Assembly: GCF_000003855.2 (NCBI RefSeq)
Contig: NW_003101667.1
Coordinates: 866,479-930,478, forward strand
DNA from: Blastomyces gilchristii SLH14081
Taxonomy: Eukaryota; Ascomycota; Eurotiomycetes; Onygenales; Ajellomycetaceae
DNA length: 64,000 nt
Direction: 5' to 3'
The notes under the pieces were generated by a model. It searched no databases. It was given only the letters and a program-made list of their open reading frames with translations, and had not been told where the DNA came from. Shown piece by piece: positions 36,701 through 48,860 of the stretch (its first letter is position 1; every line of letters begins with the position of its first letter). Made by a program: the position numbers and the translations under genes.

Positions 36701-38581
36701 TAAAGTCATTCTTCAGATTCTTCTTCACATAGACTCATAAGATCTCTGTCTCATAATGAGAGAGCTTATAGATTGATTCTCAGAAGGGTTTCTACTCTTC
36801 TATCAAATCTATTATCAGATTCTTCTTACAGTGAGAAGAAAGCTCAGCTGTCTTTACTGAGCTGAACATCTCTGTAAGATCTTGATATTTCTCTAGTATC
36901 TGAAGCTCTGTTTTCATGACTGTGAAGTTCTCAGACATTTGTAAAGTCATTATATAGATAAGCTTATCTTCTCTAATCAACTCTGCAGCATCAACTGATT
37001 CTATCTCTGTAAGTGAGTCTGTCAACACTGATCAGAAGTATAAATCTGACTCACAGACAGCTATGTGCAGATTATGTCTTTGAAGTTATGCAAGTCTCAA
37101 GTACATGTCATCTGTGATATCTGTGATAATCACAGTTTCTACAAATCTTCTTCAGATTCTGAAGAGATCTTATAATTCAAAGATAACTCTCACAAGTCTC
37201 TCAGCTCTCAGGTCTAAGTTCTCACACTCTGCTTATTATAAGAGCAGGTTTTCAGTTTTCATTATTCAGCTTATTCACTCTGTGAGCTTTAGAGACACTA
37301 CAGTGACCTGGGATCCTGAGTTCATTAATACTTTTCATGCTTGCAGAGCAGCAGTACTGCAGTACAGTCTCTTTCTATAAGTAAGCATTTTCATCAGAGA
37401 AGCAACAGATTCAGATATCAGCTTCAAGACTCTTAAGAAGGCTGTTGCTGACTCTGTTCATGACTTCTCAAATTTCTATTTTAATTTGTTCAGACAGTTT
37501 GCATGAAGATGTTCTGATTTAGAATAGATGAAGTAGAGTTTCTTTTCCTTGATCTCTCTGTTATACACTCTGTTCACAGAAGCTTGTGAAGCTCTCTCTC
37601 TCTGCTCAGCAGTCAGATATAAATCTCTCTATGTCTTGTCATCTTTCTCTGATAAATCTGTTCTCTGTTGTCCTGGTCCTTGCAGAGTCAGTCAGTGATC
37701 TGCTCTTCACAGATCTGTGACTCTCACAGTGATCTGTAAGTGATAAATGAGAGTCATCAGTTTCTTCAGAATCAAGAGCTTAGAGTCTTACTCAATGAGC
37801 TTGTTCTGCATGTCTTTATTCAGCTTCTTTATAAATATCATTATTCAGGTCTTATTTCAGAGCTCTGTTTTCACAGATCTTAATTTATGTCACAATTTCA
37901 TGAAGCACTATGAGTAGTCTTCATCAGATTTCTCACCTCTTTTTCTAATATTAATAATCATAGCTCAGGTGTTCTCTGTTCAGCTTATGAAGTTTCTTAA
38001 CTTATTCTCTAGATAGGTCTTAAGAACAGATCAGTAGAATCTCTTGTGATCATTCTCTAGATAATTCAGTCAGTTCTTGACTTCAGTGTAGTAGAGGCCT
38101 GTCATTACATAGATGACAGCTTCTTCATCTTTCATATCACACAGTCAGGCTTGTAAGTCAATTTCAAATATAAACTTGCAAAAGCTTTTATAGATTGTGA
38201 TTTAATAAGTGATCTTAAGTGATTGCAGCTTAAGAAAGTTTCTTTTCAGTTTGCAGGTATCTCTGAAGATCATGTCTAGAGACTCAGTTTAAGAGTGTTT
38301 GCAGACAGTAAGTATTTCTTGTAGAAAAATAGCTTGATTCTGTGAAAGATGCTCAAGAATGTTCTTCACTGAGATTGATTTATTCATGAGTTTGAAGAAT
38401 TTCTCTGTCACAGATGTAGAGAATGATATTCTGTGAGTGATTGATAAGTTCTCTGAGACTTCTTTCATGAGAGTTATTTATGATTCAGGTGACTGCTTCT
38501 GAGTGTCTGCAGTAGAGTTTGCAGGGGTTGAAGTATGTGAGTTTCTAGTTCTTTCAGTCATAACAGGCAGTTGCTGACTGA
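33765..38581 (-). pseudogene. gag-pol of A3, inactivated
   Basis: RT at 36,728-36,495 (FVKKKNEDLRLCIDYCNLN); the catalytic box reads YLNN at 36,321-36,332. The integrase core is 34,769-34,539 with LIIVNCF (Asp to Asn). The chromodomain start at 34,064-33,843 reads NVFHISLLHKYKK and EREYQIKEIVDLEK. A protease-proximal frame lies at 37,028-36,792. Many stops. Confidence 0.87.
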
Positions 38582-38593
38582 CTGAGCTTGAAA

Positions 38594-38851
38594 TATAAGA
38601 ATAAGTGCTTGCAGATGATTATTCAGGTGTTTACAGCTTGATGTGATATGTACTGTTAACTACTAGAAGTATTCACAGTAGGAAGATAAAATATAGAGAT
38701 TAAATGTATAATAGTATTCAAGCTGAGTTGTGAATAGTATTCGCGAACTCCAGTCTATATAGTTGTGTGTAGCCAAGGGCCGCTAATCCTATTGATTACA
38801 TGAGAGATAGGAATAGGGGTAAAGAATCCGCAAGGAGCGGGATTTCTTACA
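38594..38851 (-). repeat. 5' LTR of A3 (258 bp)
   Basis: Starts TATAAGAATAAG (TGT mutated to TAT) and ends CGGGATTTCTTACA. Confidence 0.94.
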
Positions 38852-40214
38852 AAATATGACAGAGATTAATCAAGATTGTTTATTTACTTTTATACATTGA
38901 TAATATTCAATCTGAGTTAGTACTAAAATTATAACTAAGCTAAGAAAGAAGATTATTTTCTCTTATATTAATTCTTCTTACACACATCAGTGATCAGTTA
39001 TTGAAAATAAATTATCATCTTTCTCAAATTATTATCATATCTTCTCAATTCACTTCTTTCACTTCTTTTACTTCTATTGAAGATTCATAAACTCTTCAAG
39101 AAATCACTGTGAATCACAAAGTCTATGTTATTTACAATTCAACACAGAATGCTCTCTTTCAATTGTGATGAATAATCACTTCATTCTTCACATCTGATTT
39201 CAGGTCATGAAATTTATGGAAAACTCAACACAAACACTGAGATGAACTATGAAATAATTATCAACAGATTGTATTGCAGATTACTGAAGAGTCATCTCTC
39301 TGCTACAATCACTGTAACTTCATTCAGAAACATTCATCATGAACTGATTATAGCTCTGAAGGAATTTTCTGACATCTGAAGTCATCAGAATGCAGACAAT
39401 AAAAGAAAAATAATTAGAAAATTACTACTGAGCTGGTAAGTTACTCTATCAGATAATGATTTTTAATAACACTAACTTTCTAATTTGAAGAAAATCATGT
39501 GAAAATAATTATATATCAGTACTTTGATTTCATAACTCTCATCTGATAACTTCTGTGAATAATTACTTTGTATATATATATCTCTGAATCTTTCTCTGCA
39601 ATCAATTGAAAACCTCGAATTTTGAACACTTCTTTAAATACTTAATTCAAATCTTCATATTTCACATTGATTCTGTCTTCAGTTCAACCTCAAGACACAC
39701 TACAAAGTTAATATGCAACATCTAGAATCAGAGTTGAAGAATCATCAAAGAGTGTCTCTCACAGTGAATGCATGAACTAGTATAAACAATCTTACATTTA
39801 TAAGAGTAACATGTTATTATATTGATGAGAACTGGACTTATCAAGAGACATTAATTGAATTTAAATCATTGATCAGTAGTCATACTGAGGATTATATAGC
39901 AGAGGTATTAATGACTGTGATTAAAAATGACTATTGAGATATTAGTCTCAGTCTTCTTGCAATTACAACTGATAATGCTGTGAATAACTACACTATGATG
40001 AAGAGCTTGAAGCAAAAATTGGCTTTGCATTTCTGAAATAATAAACAAGATCATATTCTCTGCATTGCTCATGTGGTTCAACTTGTGATGCAAACACTGA
40101 TAAAGAATCTTAACATTGAGATGAAGAATAATGAGATGGCTGATTCTTGAGATGAGAATGAGATGAAAGTGAATACTTAAGTAACTTTTACATTCACTTT
40201 GTAAAAGATAATGT

Positions 40215-40266
40215 TTTTTGACAACACTTTTTGATATTACTTTTTGATAATGCTTTTTGATAACAC
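40215..40266 (+). repeat. 13-bp tandem repeat (TTTTTGATAAYRC), four units
   Basis: Units TTTTTGACAACAC, TTTTTGATATTAC, TTTTTGATAATGC and TTTTTGATAACAC in perfect register. It lies in a probable intron of the hAT transposase. The same motif occurs once near the inner part of each MITE. Confidence 0.9.
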
Positions 40267-40524
40267 TACTGTTAATTTTAAATAGATTGACTAATAATTT
40301 AAATATTACAGATTTGAAACATTGCTAATATGATTTGTATCTTCTCTAAACAATAACAACAATTCCGTGATATTCAATAAATAAATAAATTGGTCACATC
40401 ACTAGACTGGCCGCCGGGACCATGAATTTCACGTTTGGTCCCATTTGGTCTGGTCTCATACATTTCTTGGCGTGAATCCCGCTGGGACTAGTCATTAAAA
40501 AAACATGCAAAGTGACTATATATC

Positions 40525-40973
40525 TGTAAGGGGCCTACGCCGAATAGATCGGTATAATATTGATAGGTCTTATATAACAAAGAGAAAAATGTTAGAGAAG
40601 AAAAGAAAGAGAAAGTGCGAGAATCAGCAATTGAAGTGAATATTTATATGTGTATGTGATGGTGTACACAGTGAAGTTTCAGAGTGGAAGAATCTATATG
40701 CATTCATAACAGCTGAGAATTGATGATTGAGAATGGCTGAGAGTCAGAGTGTACATATTTGAGAATGAAGTAGCAGCTGAGAATCAGTGATTGAGAATGA
40801 CTGAGAATCAGAGTATACATATTTGAGAATGAAATGATTGAAATCTGTGAAGTATAATAGAATAGTCTATATAATTGATCAGATCAGAGTGTATATATTC
40901 AAGAATGAAGTGATTGAAATCTGTGAAGTGTAATGAAATAGTCTATATGATTGATTGAGTGCAGTCTGCTACA
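40525..40973 (-). repeat. 3' LTR of B2 (449 bp)
   Basis: Starts TGTAAGGGGCCTACGCCG and ends GCAGTCTGCTACA; the first 40 bases keep CpGs. Confidence 0.94.
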
Positions 40974-41044
40974 TTAGTCCTCTCTTTTCAGAAGCAGTTC
41001 TCATCAGTCAAGAGTCACTGTTTCAGATAACACAGAACTCAGAG

Positions 41045-44000
41045 TTCAGATCAGTTGATTATAGCTGACTTATTTCATGAGATATTGTCAGCTGCAGCTG
41101 CATGATCTCTCATTGAGAATATCTTCAATCTCTCACTCAAGCTCATTATCTTCTTCTATGATCTCTGACAGTTGTCAGTCAGAAGTCAGTTGAGAAGAGA
41201 ACAGATCAGTGACAGTGTGACAGAGCAAACTTGTATAAAAGACATTATGAATCTCTGATGATATGTCAAGGCAGTAGTTATGACTATCTAGAACTTCTAT
41301 CACTTTATACCTGACATGACAGTAATCTAGTGTACAAGATGAACATGTGATTTGTATATTCTTGAGATTTAATCACACAAGGTCTTCTATCTTATACTGC
41401 TCTGTAGAATCTCATTGAATGTTGATTTGATCTTCTTAGTCTTGTTTCACAGTTGTCATGAAGGCCTCTGCTCAGTTACAGACATCTCAGAGCTTTATTA
41501 CTATATTATCAGCAATCTGAATTGAACTGCAGAGATTCAATGTGAACTGTGTAATCTCTAGAAAATTCAACACTTTCATATAATATTCATGTGTAAGAAA
41601 GAATGAGCTTACATCTGTCAAAATGACATCTCAACTGTTAATAGTGACCTCTGTGTGTAGAAGAAGATTATATCAATCATCTTATAAGTGATTACAGAAC
41701 TTATGAAGATAATTCTTTACAGTCTGAATTATCTGTTCTGATGCATCATCAGTCTCAGAGTGATAGATAGTTAATAAACAGCATGTAATCTTAAGAACTT
41801 GACAGATTCTTGTTCAGAGAGTACTCATGAATTGATAATTTTAATCTGATACTATAGATCTCAGCAATTCATGCATCTGATAGAATGAGCTTCTTAGAAA
41901 AGCTTCAGTGACTTATTTGATATTTATCTTATCACAGGGTTTTAATATAACACTCTTGCTCAATCAGTTCACAATGACCAGAATATTTCTACAGTTCTTA
42001 CTCTCAGAGAGATCAACAGTGAAGTCAATTATCATATCTTATCAGATTCTATCAGAGATATCAAGCAGTTTCAGCAGGCCTTTTCTATAGTTCTTCTACA
42101 AGGTGATGAAGAAACAATGATTACAGTTTCAGATAAAATGTCTGATACTATTTAATATCTCAGATCAGTAGAACTTTCAAGAGATCATTCAATACAGTTG
42201 TTTATAACCTGAATAATCAGTCATGTACAAATCATGCATCTCTTGCATTATCTGAGTGTGTAAGAATTCAGAGTAGAGAACTCAACATCACTTATAAAAC
42301 TGTAGAGTGTTATTATCATTAATTAAGCATTCTGAGATGTCAGTTCTTATACATAGTTCTGAGGGGAATCAGAGTGCTTCTTGATGTACTGCTTCAGTGA
42401 GTGCTTGAAGAAGTTCATCAGTTTAAGCTATTACATGTCATAATTCATTCAGTGTAGGTTCAGAAGAAGTCAAGATATCAGTATCAGTGTCAGTATCAGT
42501 GTCAGTGATAGTTTGAAGAGAAGATGTTCTAATCAGAGAAGTGTGTATAGTGTCATGAGTTATTTCATCTTGATCAACTAATATCTTCAGATCTAGAAGC
42601 TGATGTTCTCAGTTCATTCAATGAGTGTCTGTTACATTGAAAGGCATATCTTGCTCTCATTGTGAGAGAGCATCTGTCATCAAGTTCTGGCTGTCAGAAT
42701 GATAGTGTATTGTAAAATGAAAGTAGCTTAAGAACTCAGATTATCACATCTGTCATTCAGTGAGTTTATAGATAGTTGTGAAGTACTTGAGATTCTTATG
42801 ATCTGTGATTATCTCAAATTCAGAGACACTTCAGAGTTCAGAGTCTCATTCTTCTAGACAGTATACAATTGTAAGAAGTTTCTTGTCATAGATCTCATAG
42901 TTGCATTTGACAGAACTGAATTTCTTAGACATGAAGATGCATAATTGTAAGACATCTTTATCATCATATTATAATATAGCTCTCTCTGTAACATAGTCAG
43001 AGAAGTCAGCTTCAATAACTGTTTTATGATCAGAGTTAAATATCATTAGCAGAGAGATATTAATGAATATCTTCTTTATCTGTATAAATGCAGCTTCAGT
43101 ATTCACTGATCACTGAAATACTGAGTTCTTCTTAATAAGTTCTGTAAGTGATCTCATAATATCTGAGAAGTTTTGTATAAATCACTGATAGAAGTTAGTA
43201 AATTCAATGAAGCTTCATATATCTTTCACAGTATATGAAGCTTCTCATTCAAGAATGATGAAGACTTTCTTAGAATTCATTCAAATTCTCTTGCCAGCTT
43301 CTATGATAAAACCTAGATATTTGATACTCTTGACTTTGAAGTCATACTTGTCAATATCTATTGATAGTCCTGCTTCTTGTAATCATTGTAATACTCTTTA
43401 TATATGTTCTTGATATTCTTTTCTGAACTCATCAGTGAAGATGAGAATGTTATTGAGATATACAGATACAAATTCATCAAGAAAATTCTGAAGTGCTCAG
43501 TTGATATACTTCTGAAATGTACTGAGAGCATTGATCAGTTCAAAGAGTGTAACTATTCATTCAAAGAGATTATAATATATTCAGAATGCTGTAAGTCATT
43601 CATCTTCTTCAGTGATATGAATTTTATGAAACACAGTGATGATATCTAGTTTTATAAATCATTGAGCTTGTTCAATGTGAGCTAGAGTTTCATTGATAAG
43701 AGATAAAGAATAGCAGTTCTTCTTGATTAATCTGTTCAATTCTTAATAGTTCACACAGAATCAGAGTTCTTCATCTGATTTCTTTGCAAAGAGAATAGAA
43801 GCTGCAGTGAAAGAGTTGCTAATATGTATGAATTTCTTATTTAACAGATCATTGAGTGTCTTCTGAAGAAGAAGGAGTTTATCTTGAGACATGTTATAAA
43901 GAGGGCCTTATAATGACTCAGAGTTCTTATCATTCTTCTTTTCTAACTTGATACTGTGATCTACTCCTGAGCCTTGTAAGAGAGATATATTTGTAGTGTT

Positions 44001-46110
44001 GTCTTGTTAAAAGATATCTAGATATTTATAATATTATTGAGAGAGTTTTGTACAAGAATCTGTTATTGTAACACAGAATAACTTTTCTAGAGTCTTTTTA
44101 ATATTGATCAGACTGACAGAATAGATTGACACATGATTCTGCTGTCAGTGATTCTTTCAGCAACTTCTTTTTCTGAGCATTTCATAGGTATTGACAGAGA
44201 TCTGTGTCAGGTTCATAGTCTTGTAAATATCATTCTCATGAACTCTATCATTGTTAGGGAATATTAAACTTCTGTTTTAAGTGTTCAATAAGATACCTTG
44301 TTCAGATAGTCAGACAAGTTCTAATATAAGATTATAATCAAGATTATCAACTTCATATGTATAGATGTCTTCATACTGATATCCTCTGATATCTATGTTT
44401 AGTTTCATCATATAACAGATGTAAACATCTTTTAAATCATTGAATTCTGCAAGAAGTCAGAGTTTTGATAAGAGAATACACTGAAGATTATGATATCTTA
44501 CAACTGAAGATTTAATCATTGTATAGTGACATAGATCACTGTCTATCATAGCTTTCATATTATACATGTTATTAATCATAGTAGATACAAGAATCACATT
44601 CATTGTTATTTTCTCTTTAAATCATTGTTATTCAATCTCTTCAAGCTTCTGTTTATAAAGTTGAACAGAAACTAATCTTTTCTCTGTTTCACTGAGGCAT
44701 TCTTATAGTTATCTTCTGAATCTTTCTTCACTGCAATGTAATTGATGCAGACAGATGCTGATTCATTCTTTGAATAAGAAGAGACTGATCTTTCTCTTGA
44801 TTGAGAAGATATATAGGCTAATTAACAGTTGAAGGTAATGTGTTCTGATCAGTTACAGTTAATGTATACTTCATATTAACATTGATCAGTGACTTCTTCA
44901 GAAGTGATCTCAGAAACTCAGAAGCCTGTTCAAATAGTGAAAACTCTTGCTTATATATAGACATTTGAGTCTACTCAATCCATGATATTTGCATCATTGT
45001 TATTCTTCAGTGCAGGTATATGAGTGGCTGAGGTATTTCTCAGTGCAGGTGTGTGAGTGTAATGTCTTCTGTCACTGTTCTGTATACTCTTGAGCTTGAT
45101 AAGATAGTTATTCAATGTCTGAAGCTGTGTGCAGAAACCTTTATAAGTCTGGTCTTCATCTATACTTACAAGAGTCTGTAAGAGTTTGAAAGTTAATGTC
45201 TTCTTGAGCATGCTAATCTTCATTCAATTCTCTCAAGATTGATCATCTGCTTCTAGAATCTTAGTGTTGAAGTCAGGGATGAATGTTGTAAGAGAAGTGT
45301 TTCTCTGTCAGATGCTCTATAATCAATCTAACACTTTCTATTGCATGACAGTGTCTCAGAACAGAATATTAAGATGTTTGATAATGTTATCAGATGTTCA
45401 TAACACTGATTCACATGTCTTTATTCATGAATGAAACTTCTGTTTCATGTGATTCTTCAATTATTCATTGATATATCAATCTTGATTGATTAGTGAACTG
45501 ATGACATCTTCATTCATACTTAGTTTTGTAAGCATTTTCATTCTTCATAATGAGTAGAGAGTGAGATCAGAAGTATTGAAATATGCAGAAGCATCTAAGT
45601 GTTCTTTCAGTGCTTTTGTATTCAATTCTGTAGATGTTGAAATTGTCTGAGTTTCTTATTGTGATAATTATTGAATCTCTTTATATTGATGTTATTGAGT
45701 TACATGCATATCAGCTATTTATTACTATTATAATTTCAATATTACTCAGAGTCACTGTGATATTACTTCTATACTCATGTTTAAGAGTTCTCTCATATTG
45801 TCATTAGACATGTCATTCATTGAGTGTATGATATCTGTGAAATCTTGAAGAAGTGTAATTGTATGAATATCTTATACATCTGAGTGTCAGAACTCTCAGG
45901 TCTTTCACTGACATTCTCTTTGTAAGATCTTATTACAGAGCCAGAGTGACTGATAAGCAAGCTTCTATCTGAGAACTCAGTGTTCACTTAACTGTTTGAC
46001 TGTTTCTCTATTTCTTATACATTGTTATGTGTTCAGATATCTCTTGATGAATAATCATTTCTGATGAGAAGATGATGTGTGAATAATCATTTTCTAATAA
46101 GAAGACAATG
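41045..46110 (-). pseudogene. gag-pol of B2, inactivated
   Basis: Minus-strand homologue of B1. The gag fragment is 45,223-44,975; RT has YLNN at 43,449-43,460; the integrase is about 42,200-41,700; the chromodomain is about 41,170-41,050. The long + strand open frames here (for example 43,404-43,649) are antisense shadows of RT and recur antisense to B1 RT. Confidence 0.85.
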
Positions 46111-46123
46111 AACATTTTCCTAG

Positions 46124-47086
46124 TGTAAGAGATCTACAATGAATAGATCAGTATAATATTGATAGATCTTATATAATAAAGAGAAAAACATTAGAGAAGA
46201 AAAGAAAGAGAAAGTGTGAGAATCAGTGATTGAAGTGAATATTTATATGCATATGTGATGATGTATAGACTGACCGTGTGACCGTGTCTGAGACCAGGAC
46301 CAGATTTTTTGATAGTCTCATTACCAATTCGACTGATCCCATTACACGGTTTTAACATTAGATAGTAGTCTCATACTGTCTCAGTGAGACTTACTGTCTA
46401 CTCTTGTCACATTTTTCAAATGAGATCATGATTTCCACTTCTCAATTTAAATTATTTTTATTGCTTTAAATGACTTTAAATCTCATTTGAGTGTTATCAA
46501 AAAGCATTACTTTTTAAAAAATTAAAAATAGTCTAAAAAAAACCTTAAAATGTCTAAAAATAGTAACTTTATGCAAAGAATGGGACTAAATGAGACCAAA
46601 TGAGACCACTTTCTCATTTTTTTCAAGTCATGGTTTCATTTTAAGATCTCATATATAGTCACTTTGCATGTTTTTTTAATGACTAGTCCCAGCGGGATTC
46701 ACGCCAAGAAATGTATGGGACCAGACCAAATGGGATCAAATGTGAAATTCATGGTCCCGGCGGCCAGTCTAGTGATGTACACAGTGAAGTTTCAGGGTGG
46801 AAGAATCTATATGCATTCATAGCAGCTGAGAATCAGTGATTGAGAATGGCTGAGAGTCAGAGTGTATATGTTTGAGAATGAAGTAGCGGCTGAGGATCAG
46901 TGATTGAGAATGGCTGAGAATCAGAGCATATGTGTTTGAGAATGAAGTGATTGAAATCTGTGAAGTGTAACAGAATAGTCTATATGATTGATCAGGTTGA
47001 AGTGTACGCGTCCAAGAATGAAGTGATTGAAATCTGTGAAGTGTAACGGAATAGTCTATATGATTGATCGGGCGCAGCCCGCCACA
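46124..47086 (-). repeat. 5' LTR of B2, split by a MITE
   Basis: Parts 46,124-46,265 and 46,780-47,086 sum to 449 bp. It contains a 76-bp tandem duplication (TGATTGAAATCTG at 46,948 and 47,024). The last 80 bases keep CpGs. Confidence 0.92.
46266..46771 (+). mobile_element. hAT-type MITE, copy 6, inside the LTR of B2
   Basis: 506 bp from TAGACTGACCGTG to CGGCCAGTCTA. The 8-bp TSD reads ATGATGTA on the left and GTGATGTA on the right, one G/A transition apart, so the duplication was mutated after insertion. Confidence 0.93.
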
Positions 47087-48860
47087 ATATCAAATCTCAA
47101 AATGAAACCATGACTTGAAAAAAATGAGAAAGTGGTCTCATTTGGTCTCATTTAGTCTCATTCTTGGCATAAAGTTACTATTTTTAGACATTTTAAGGTT
47201 TTTTTTAGACTATTTTTAATTTTTTAAAAAGTAACGCTTTTTGGTAGCGCTCAAATGAGATTTAGAGTCATTTAAAGCAATAAAAATAATTTAAATTGAG
47301 AAGTGAAAATCATGATCTCATTTGGAAAATGTGACAAGAGTAGACAGTAAGTCTCACTGAGACAGTATGAGACTACTATCTAATGTTAAAACCGTGTAAT
47401 GAGATCAGTCAAATTGATACTGAGACTATCAAAAATTCTGGTCCTGGTCTCAGACACGGTCACACAGTCAGTCTACACATCACTGAATATGATACAGAAT
47501 GTTAGAACATGATGAAGTTCAATATATAAGATAACTATTCAGACTCTTTGATTGTATCAGATAATTAATCATTGAGTGCAACACTCTGATCAGGAAAAGA
47601 TTCAGACATTGAAACTTTCTGATATGAAGTGAACTCAGTTGAAATATGTGATTAATTTACTGTTTCAGTTTTATAAGACAATAAAGACAGTCTCAATCAC
47701 TCATACATCAATACTGCAGTCAGTCTGATGAGTGTATAACAGTTTATTTACTTATCTTGAGAAGCAGTTGAATCACTCAAAAAGAAATTCAGTCTGAAAT
47801 AATACTATAGTGCAGGCTATTATTGCTGTAAGAAATAAACTGATATATTACTACAGTAAAACTGAACAATCTTTTACAGAGTACTATACTATAGCAGCTC
47901 TACTAGATCTCTCTCATTGAGTTAATATCTACACTTCTCAAGATTGAACAGAGAAGAAATAAGACTTATATGTTAAATTAGTCTGAGACTACTACAATGC
48001 TAACTATCAGAGATTTGAATGAGCAGATGTTAGAGATGTAGAGACAGTGAAATACAATTCTCTAGTAAGTAATAATCTTTGATAATACTTCATATTATAT
48101 AGAACTATAATACTAACTTTAAAACAGAACTTATATACATTGATTGCAATTAAAAATCAGACAAAACTATATACTTATAAAACTGAATTTAATCACTATC
48201 TTCAAGATGATTCAATGAATTTATACATCAAATCAATTCTAGAGTTATGAAAAATTGTTGAGAGTACATATTTAACTGTTGTACTGATGATATATAATAT
48301 TCTAACAATTTCATTGATAGAGATGAGAATGAAGTGAAAGTTCAACTCAAGCTAAGATATTTATCACTATTACTGAAAACAATTATAAGAAGAAATAATC
48401 AAGAAACTCATGATTGTAAAATATGAAATTATCAGATAGTTTAATATCTCTGATCACAGTATATCAGAGAAGTGTAGTTTTTATGAGAAAGTGAAGAATA
48501 AACTTGTACAAGAATGTATTTAGTTATTTCATAAGTGTTATTAATAATTATTATCAAATTCTGATTATATAAGCAATCACTGAATGAACTGAATGAGACT
48601 GAATTTAATCTTCAGTCTCAGTCTCATTCTGATTTTGAAAGAATAATCATCTTTCACAGTTTATTCTGAGAAATTACTCTCATTTCACTGTTCTTGAATT
48701 AAATCTGGTCATTTTTCACATCATTTCTCTCAGAAATGATTCATTTTCAGATTTTTTTGAGGCTTGGTCCTGGTGAAACTCACGCCAAGAAATGTATGAG
48801 ACCAGATCAAATGAGATCAAATGTGAAATTCATAGTCCCGGCGGCCAGTCTAAAGAAGAG

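Larger units (their letters stand above)
31599..38851 (-). mobile_element. Ty3/gypsy chromovirus A, copy 3 (7,253 bp)
   Basis: LTRs of 258 bp (31,599-31,856 and 38,594-38,851); exact TSD AAATA on both sides (31,594-31,598 and 38,852-38,856). Same order and strand as A1 and A2. It is inserted in element D upstream of the transposase and is strongly RIP-mutated. Confidence 0.95.
40525..47086 (-). mobile_element. Ty3/gypsy chromovirus B, copy 2
   Basis: Left LTR 40,525-40,973 (449 bp) and right LTR 46,124-47,086 (449 bp once the MITE at 46,266-46,771 and its duplication are removed); TSD ATATC on both sides (40,520-40,524 and 47,087-47,091). The internal region is a minus-strand copy of B1. Confidence 0.94.
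40403..47475 (-). mobile_element. hAT-type MITE, copy 5, interrupted by gypsy B2
   Basis: Left part 40,403-40,524 and right part 47,092-47,475; exact 8-bp TSD CACATCAC on both sides. It lies in an exon of the hAT transposase, and the reading is continuous once it is removed. Confidence 0.93.
39060..48480 (+). pseudogene. hAT transposase of element D, inactivated and interrupted
   Basis: Reading through stops gives a BED-like zinc finger (CYNHC at 39,301-39,315, then His and Cys at 39,373 and 39,391). A probable intron begins GTAAGT at about 39,436. The catalytic core region has LTVNA-stop-TS at about 39,757-39,780, where LTxDxWTS is expected. The hAT motif TTDNAVNN is at 39,965-39,988 and CIAHVVQL at 40,063-40,086. 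A second intron is about 40,190-40,310. MITE copy 5 (with B2) splits the next exon at 40,403-47,475. The frame resumes at 47,484 with ILQSVxSVYNSL-like sequence and YYYSKT at 47,846-47,863. A third GTAAGT intron is near 48,064. The protein would cut and paste D and probably mobilised the MITEs. Confidence 0.8.
28708..48852 (+). mobile_element. Full-length hAT transposon D (about 5.8 kb without its nested insertions)
   Basis: Left end TAGACTGACCGTGTGACC at 28,708, right end CGGCGGCCAGTCTA at 48,852; both match the ends of the short MITEs, the right one over about 90 bp. Exact 8-bp duplication AAGAAGAG flanks it (28,700-28,707 and 48,853-48,860). Inside lie A3, MITE copy 5 with B2, and a decayed hAT transposase gene on the + strand. 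Removing the nested insertions leaves 2,891 + 1,546 + 1,369 = 5,806 bp. The left end has three GTGACCGT-like units where the MITEs have two. Confidence 0.88.

Noticed and set aside
43404..43649. 81-codon + strand ORF, with a near-identical counterpart at 12,853-13,098 minus
   Set aside because: It is exactly antisense to the RT of element B in both copies; conservation comes from the RT on the other strand.
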